From an uncultured Collinsella sp. (GTDB taxonomy: Bacteria > Actinomycetota > Coriobacteriia > Coriobacteriales > Coriobacteriaceae), in contig CAJJYO010000051.1 of NCBI GenBank assembly GCA_905197385.1, positions 1 to 9,051 on the forward strand: a stretch of 9,051 nucleotides of DNA, given 5' to 3'. The notes beneath the pieces were generated by a model that worked only from the letters and a program-made list of their open reading frames with translations, ran no database searches and was not told where the DNA came from. Every line of letters starts with the position of its first letter. Positions within the stretch are counted from its first letter, which is position 1. Both the position numbers and the translations under genes were made by a program. Below, piece by piece: positions 7,043 to 9,051 of the stretch.

Positions 7043-7060
7043 ATGAGTATCCGTACTCAT
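7043..7060 (+). other. Third intercistronic hairpin
   Basis: ATGAGTA (7043-7049) pairs perfectly with TACTCAT (7054-7060) around a TCCG loop, 3 nt after the strong stem-loop. GTA (7040-7042) and TAC (7062-7064) extend it past one bulged A. The ATGAG arm could instead pair with CTCAT (6991-6995), which would enclose the 7006-7039 stem-loop, so two folds compete. Confidence 0.5.
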
Positions 7061-7100
7061 ATACCAGTTGGTCCTACCGACAAAAGAAAGGGGAGAGAAC

Positions 7101-8057
7101 GTGAACAACTTGCTACGTTTGATTGGAAGGCGTCTTGTGGCGCTGCCGATTATGGCATTGGGCGTCACCGTCCTGGTGTTCTTCCTTATGTCGTTCTCCA
7201 AGACCGACCCCGCCTACACGGCGTTGGGTGACGGTGCCTCGCCCGAGGCGGTTGCCGAGTACCATGAGAAGTATGGTCTGGACGACCCCTGGCCCGTGCG
7301 CTACGTGCGCTATATGGGCGATCTAATCCATGGCGACATGGGCACCTATGGTGCTGCTCGCAACTCCGTTGCCAAGCGCATCTCCACGGCCCTTCCCGTC
7401 ACGATGCAGCTGACCTTTATCGGTCTTGCTATCGGTGCGGTCGTTTCGTTTTTGCTCGGCGTCATCGCGGCACTGTATCGCGACAAATGGCCGGACCAAG
7501 TGATCCGCGTCTTTTCCATCGCCGGCTTGGCAACCCCGTCGTTCTGGCTTGCCGTTCTGTTGATCCTGCTGTTCTCTTCCTACCTTAAGGTGCTCCCGGC
7601 ATCGGGTGCTCTGCCTCACTTCACCACGAATCCGGTTGGCTATCTGGGACGTATGATCATGCCCGCTATCGCCTTGGCATTTCCGCTGACGGGCCAGATG
7701 ACTCGTATCGTGCGTACCGCCATGGTCGAGGAGCTCGACAAGGATTATGTCCGTATGGCTCGCGGCGCCGGCGTTCCCGAGAAGGTCGTCGTCGGCATCA
7801 ACGTTCTTCGCAATGCGCTGATCACCCCGGTCACCACCCTCGGTCTTAAGATCGGTTACCTCATGGGCGGCGCCGTCGTCATCGAGGTTATCTTCAACCT
7901 CCCCGGCATGGGCACCGCGATTCTGCAGGGCGTTCAGGGCAACGAGGCGAACCTGGTTCAGGGCGTCGTCATCGTCGTTGCTCTTGCCTTCATCATCATC
8001 AACATCGTGGTTGACATGCTCTACCTGCTCATCAACCCGCGCATCAGGACGGTGTAG
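7101..8057 (+). CDS. ABC transporter permease, DppB/OppB type
   Basis: This 318-residue inner-membrane permease is one half of the channel of a peptide-type ABC importer. It has the family layout: a first membrane helix at about 10-30, a soluble segment (32-98) containing YGLDDPWPVRYVRYMGD, then five hydrophobic segments near 99-125, 135-165, 183-205, 245-270 and 285-311. The EAA loop that docks on the ATPase lies at 215-244 and includes DYVRMARGAG, and the C-terminus ends DMLYLLINPRIR as in DppB-like proteins. GTG 7101 was chosen because AAGGGGAG (7088-7095) lies 5 nt upstream; an in-frame TTG at 7068 would read through that site and add 11 charged residues. It follows the binding-protein gene after a 157-nt spacer with three hairpins and is 3 nt from the next permease. 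The DppB and OppB subtypes are not separable here. Confidence 0.94.
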   Translation: MNNLLRLIGRRLVALPIMALGVTVLVFFLMSFSKTDPAYTALGDGASPEAVAEYHEKYGLDDPWPVRYVRYMGDLIHGDMGTYGAARNSVAKRISTALPVTMQLTFIGLAIGAVVSFLLGVIAALYRDKWPDQVIRVFSIAGLATPSFWLAVLLILLFSSYLKVLPASGALPHFTTNPVGYLGRMIMPAIALAFPLTGQMTRIVRTAMVEELDKDYVRMARGAGVPEKVVVGINVLRNALITPVTTLGLKIGYLMGGAVVIEVIFNLPGMGTAILQGVQGNEANLVQGVVIVVALAFIIINIVVDMLYLLINPRIRTV

Positions 8058-8060
8058 ATT

Positions 8061-8946
8061 ATGGTAAAGATTCGAGAGAAGCAAACCGAGCAGCTCGAGA
8101 AGGCTGCCTCCAAGGGGCTCAAGCTCGGTGGCTGGAAGAAGATGACGCTGTCTTCTAAGATTGCCGCCGTCGTGCTGGTGCTGGTCGCCCTGACTGCGAT
8201 TCTGGCGCCCCTTCTTGCCCCCTATAGCCCGGTCGAGATCTTTACGGCTCCCTCGCCAGGCTCCCGGCAACGGATTTATTTTCGGTACCGACGATAAGGG
8301 TCGCGACATTCTGTCGCGTATGCTCTACGGTGGTCGTTACTCGCTGATTATCGGCTTTGGCGCCACCGCCATGGCTCTGGTCTGCGGCTCGGTCGTGGGC
8401 GCCCTTGCAGCGGTTTCGCGCAAGGCCGTCTCCGAGACGATCATGCGTATCTTGGACATCATCATGTCCATCCCGGGCATCGCCCTCGCGGCCGTCTTCG
8501 TCTCCATCCTGGGCAACTCCGTGCCGTCGATCATCTTCGCCATCGGCTTTATGTACACTCCGCAGATTGCCCGTATCGTACGCGCCAACATCGTGTCCGA
8601 GTACGGCGAGGACTATGTCCGCGCGGTCATCGTTTCCGGCGCCAAGGCTCCGTGGATTTTGATCAAGCATGTTCTGCGTAACTGCATCGCCCCGATCATG
8701 GTCTTTACCGTTACCCTGGTCGCCGACGCCATCATCTTCGAGGCCTCGCTGACCTTCATCGGCGCTGGTATCCAAGAGCCCACCGCTACCTGGGGCAACA
8801 TCCTCGCCGACGCCCGCGGCGGCGTGCTCGCTGGCCGTTGGTGGCAGGCGCTGTTCCCGGGCCTGGCCATCATGCTGACGATGTTCGGTTTCAATGTGAT
8901 GGGGGACGGGCTGAGAGACGCGCTGGATCCGAAGCTCAAGCGATAA
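8061..8946 (+). pseudogene. ABC transporter permease, DppC/OppC type, interrupted by a frameshift
   Basis: This is the second permease of the importer, but it is split over two frames. From ATG 8061 the first frame codes a hydrophilic N-terminus, KMTLSSKIAAVVLVLVALTA with a first membrane helix, and LLAPYSPVEIFTA (residues 51-63), then runs out of homology and stops at TAA 8295-8297 (78 residues). The second frame continues with APGNGFIFGTDDKGRDILSR, the usual DppC sequence after the first helix, then further helices, an EAA loop (DYVRAVIVSGAKAP) and the C-terminal GDGLRDALDPKLK, ending TAA 8944-8946. Dropping one C from the CCC at 8250-8252 joins them into a 294-residue protein, normal for the family. 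The second frame has no plausible start with a ribosome site. The cause could be a real mutation, a sequencing or assembly error, or recoding; the flanking genes look intact. Confidence 0.85.
8247..8265 (+). other. Apparent +1 frameshift site in the dppC-like gene
   Basis: Frame changes somewhere between the C runs at 8250-8252 and 8263-8265. The cleanest repair removes one C at 8250-8252, reading T-A-P-R-Q-A-P-G-N-G across the join. The zero-frame codons here are GCT CCC TCG. A proline tRNA on CCC can shift +1 onto CCT, so recoding is conceivable, but no stop codon or stimulatory element sits directly at the site. Confidence 0.7.
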
Positions 8947-8953
8947 GGGGGGG
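8946..8953 (+). promoter_or_regulatory. G-tract ribosome binding site of the ATPase gene
   Basis: A run of seven G (8947-8953), directly after the dppC-type stop, is the only purine-rich Shine-Dalgarno candidate for the ATG at 8960, 6 nt downstream. It is unusual in being a homopolymer whose length could vary, changing ribosome spacing. Confidence 0.5.
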
Positions 8954-8959
8954 TAGAGC

Positions 8960-9051
8960 ATGAGCGAGGCACTGCTTGAAATCAAGGATTTGACAGTGAA
9001 ATACATTACCATGGATGGAGTCGTCCACGCGGTGACCGACGTAGACCTGTC
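8960..9051 (+). CDS. ABC transporter ATP-binding protein, DppD/OppD type (N-terminal fragment, cut by window end)
   Basis: Only the first 30 codons are present. They read MSEALLEIKDLTVKY, then end GVVHAVTDVDL, the opening strand and A-loop region of DppD/OppD ATPases, in which a Tyr/Phe near residue 15 stacks on adenine. The Walker A would follow just past the window edge. The gene starts 13 nt after the permease stop, behind a G-rich ribosome site, and continues the importer operon. A DppF-type ATPase is expected further downstream. That this is a nucleotide-binding subunit is well supported by sequence plus context; the exact subtype is inferred from gene order. Confidence 0.88.
   Translation, partial: MSEALLEIKDLTVKYITMDGVVHAVTDVDL

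Noticed and set aside
8215..8946. Second half of the dppC-like gene as an independent gene starting at TTG 8215
   Set aside because: There is no ribosome site before this TTG, the first residues are out-of-frame noise, and homology starts only after the frame junction, so it is the continuation of the gene begun at 8061.
1..9051. CRISPR arrays, insertion sequences, tRNA or rRNA genes
   Set aside because: No regularly spaced identical repeats, transposase-like frames, terminal inverted repeats or tRNA-like cloverleaf sequences were seen on either strand.

Overview
The window looks like chromosomal DNA of a moderately GC-rich actinobacterium. Gene content, actinobacterial-type MurJ motifs and a Tat-type lipoprotein signal would fit a Coriobacteriia gut organism such as Collinsella. 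That assignment is inference from remembered protein resemblance and was not searched. All genes run on the + strand, and the window cuts a gene at each end.

Region 1 (1-4964) is a housekeeping block. It holds the C-terminal quarter of uvrA, a stem-loop terminator, a new promoter, and then three tightly packed genes: ybaK (Cys-tRNA(Pro) deacylase type), murJ (lipid II flippase) and uvrC (excision endonuclease). The gaps are 3 nt (ybaK-murJ) and 0-6 nt (murJ-uvrC), so they probably form one operon. UvrA and UvrC are two of the three parts of nucleotide excision repair; MurJ serves cell-wall synthesis and YbaK translation fidelity.

Region 2 (4965-5329) is a 365-bp non-coding stretch. It carries a spaced 12-bp direct repeat, a candidate extended -10 promoter, and a leader of roughly 225 nt with nested perfect inverted repeats and a hairpin that encloses the ribosome binding site of the next gene. 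It could be a cis-acting RNA regulator.

Region 3 (5330-9051) is a peptide/nickel-type (Dpp/Opp) ABC importer operon. It encodes a Tat-signal lipoprotein solute-binding protein, a DppB-type permease, a DppC-type permease, and the first 30 codons of a DppD-type ATPase. Three consecutive stem-loops lie between the binding-protein gene and the first permease gene. The binding-protein gene is also strongly codon-biased: as far as I read it, every Lys codon is AAG and every Phe codon is TTC. Both facts fit a binding protein made in excess over the membrane complex. The dppC-like gene is split by an apparent one-base insertion near 8250. Removing that base restores a full-length 294-residue permease, so this is a recent mutation, an assembly error or, less likely, recoding.

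I see no mobile element, CRISPR array, tRNA or rRNA gene. The points most worth checking are the structured leader, the dppC frameshift, the altered cysteine cluster of UvrC and the triple-hairpin spacer.
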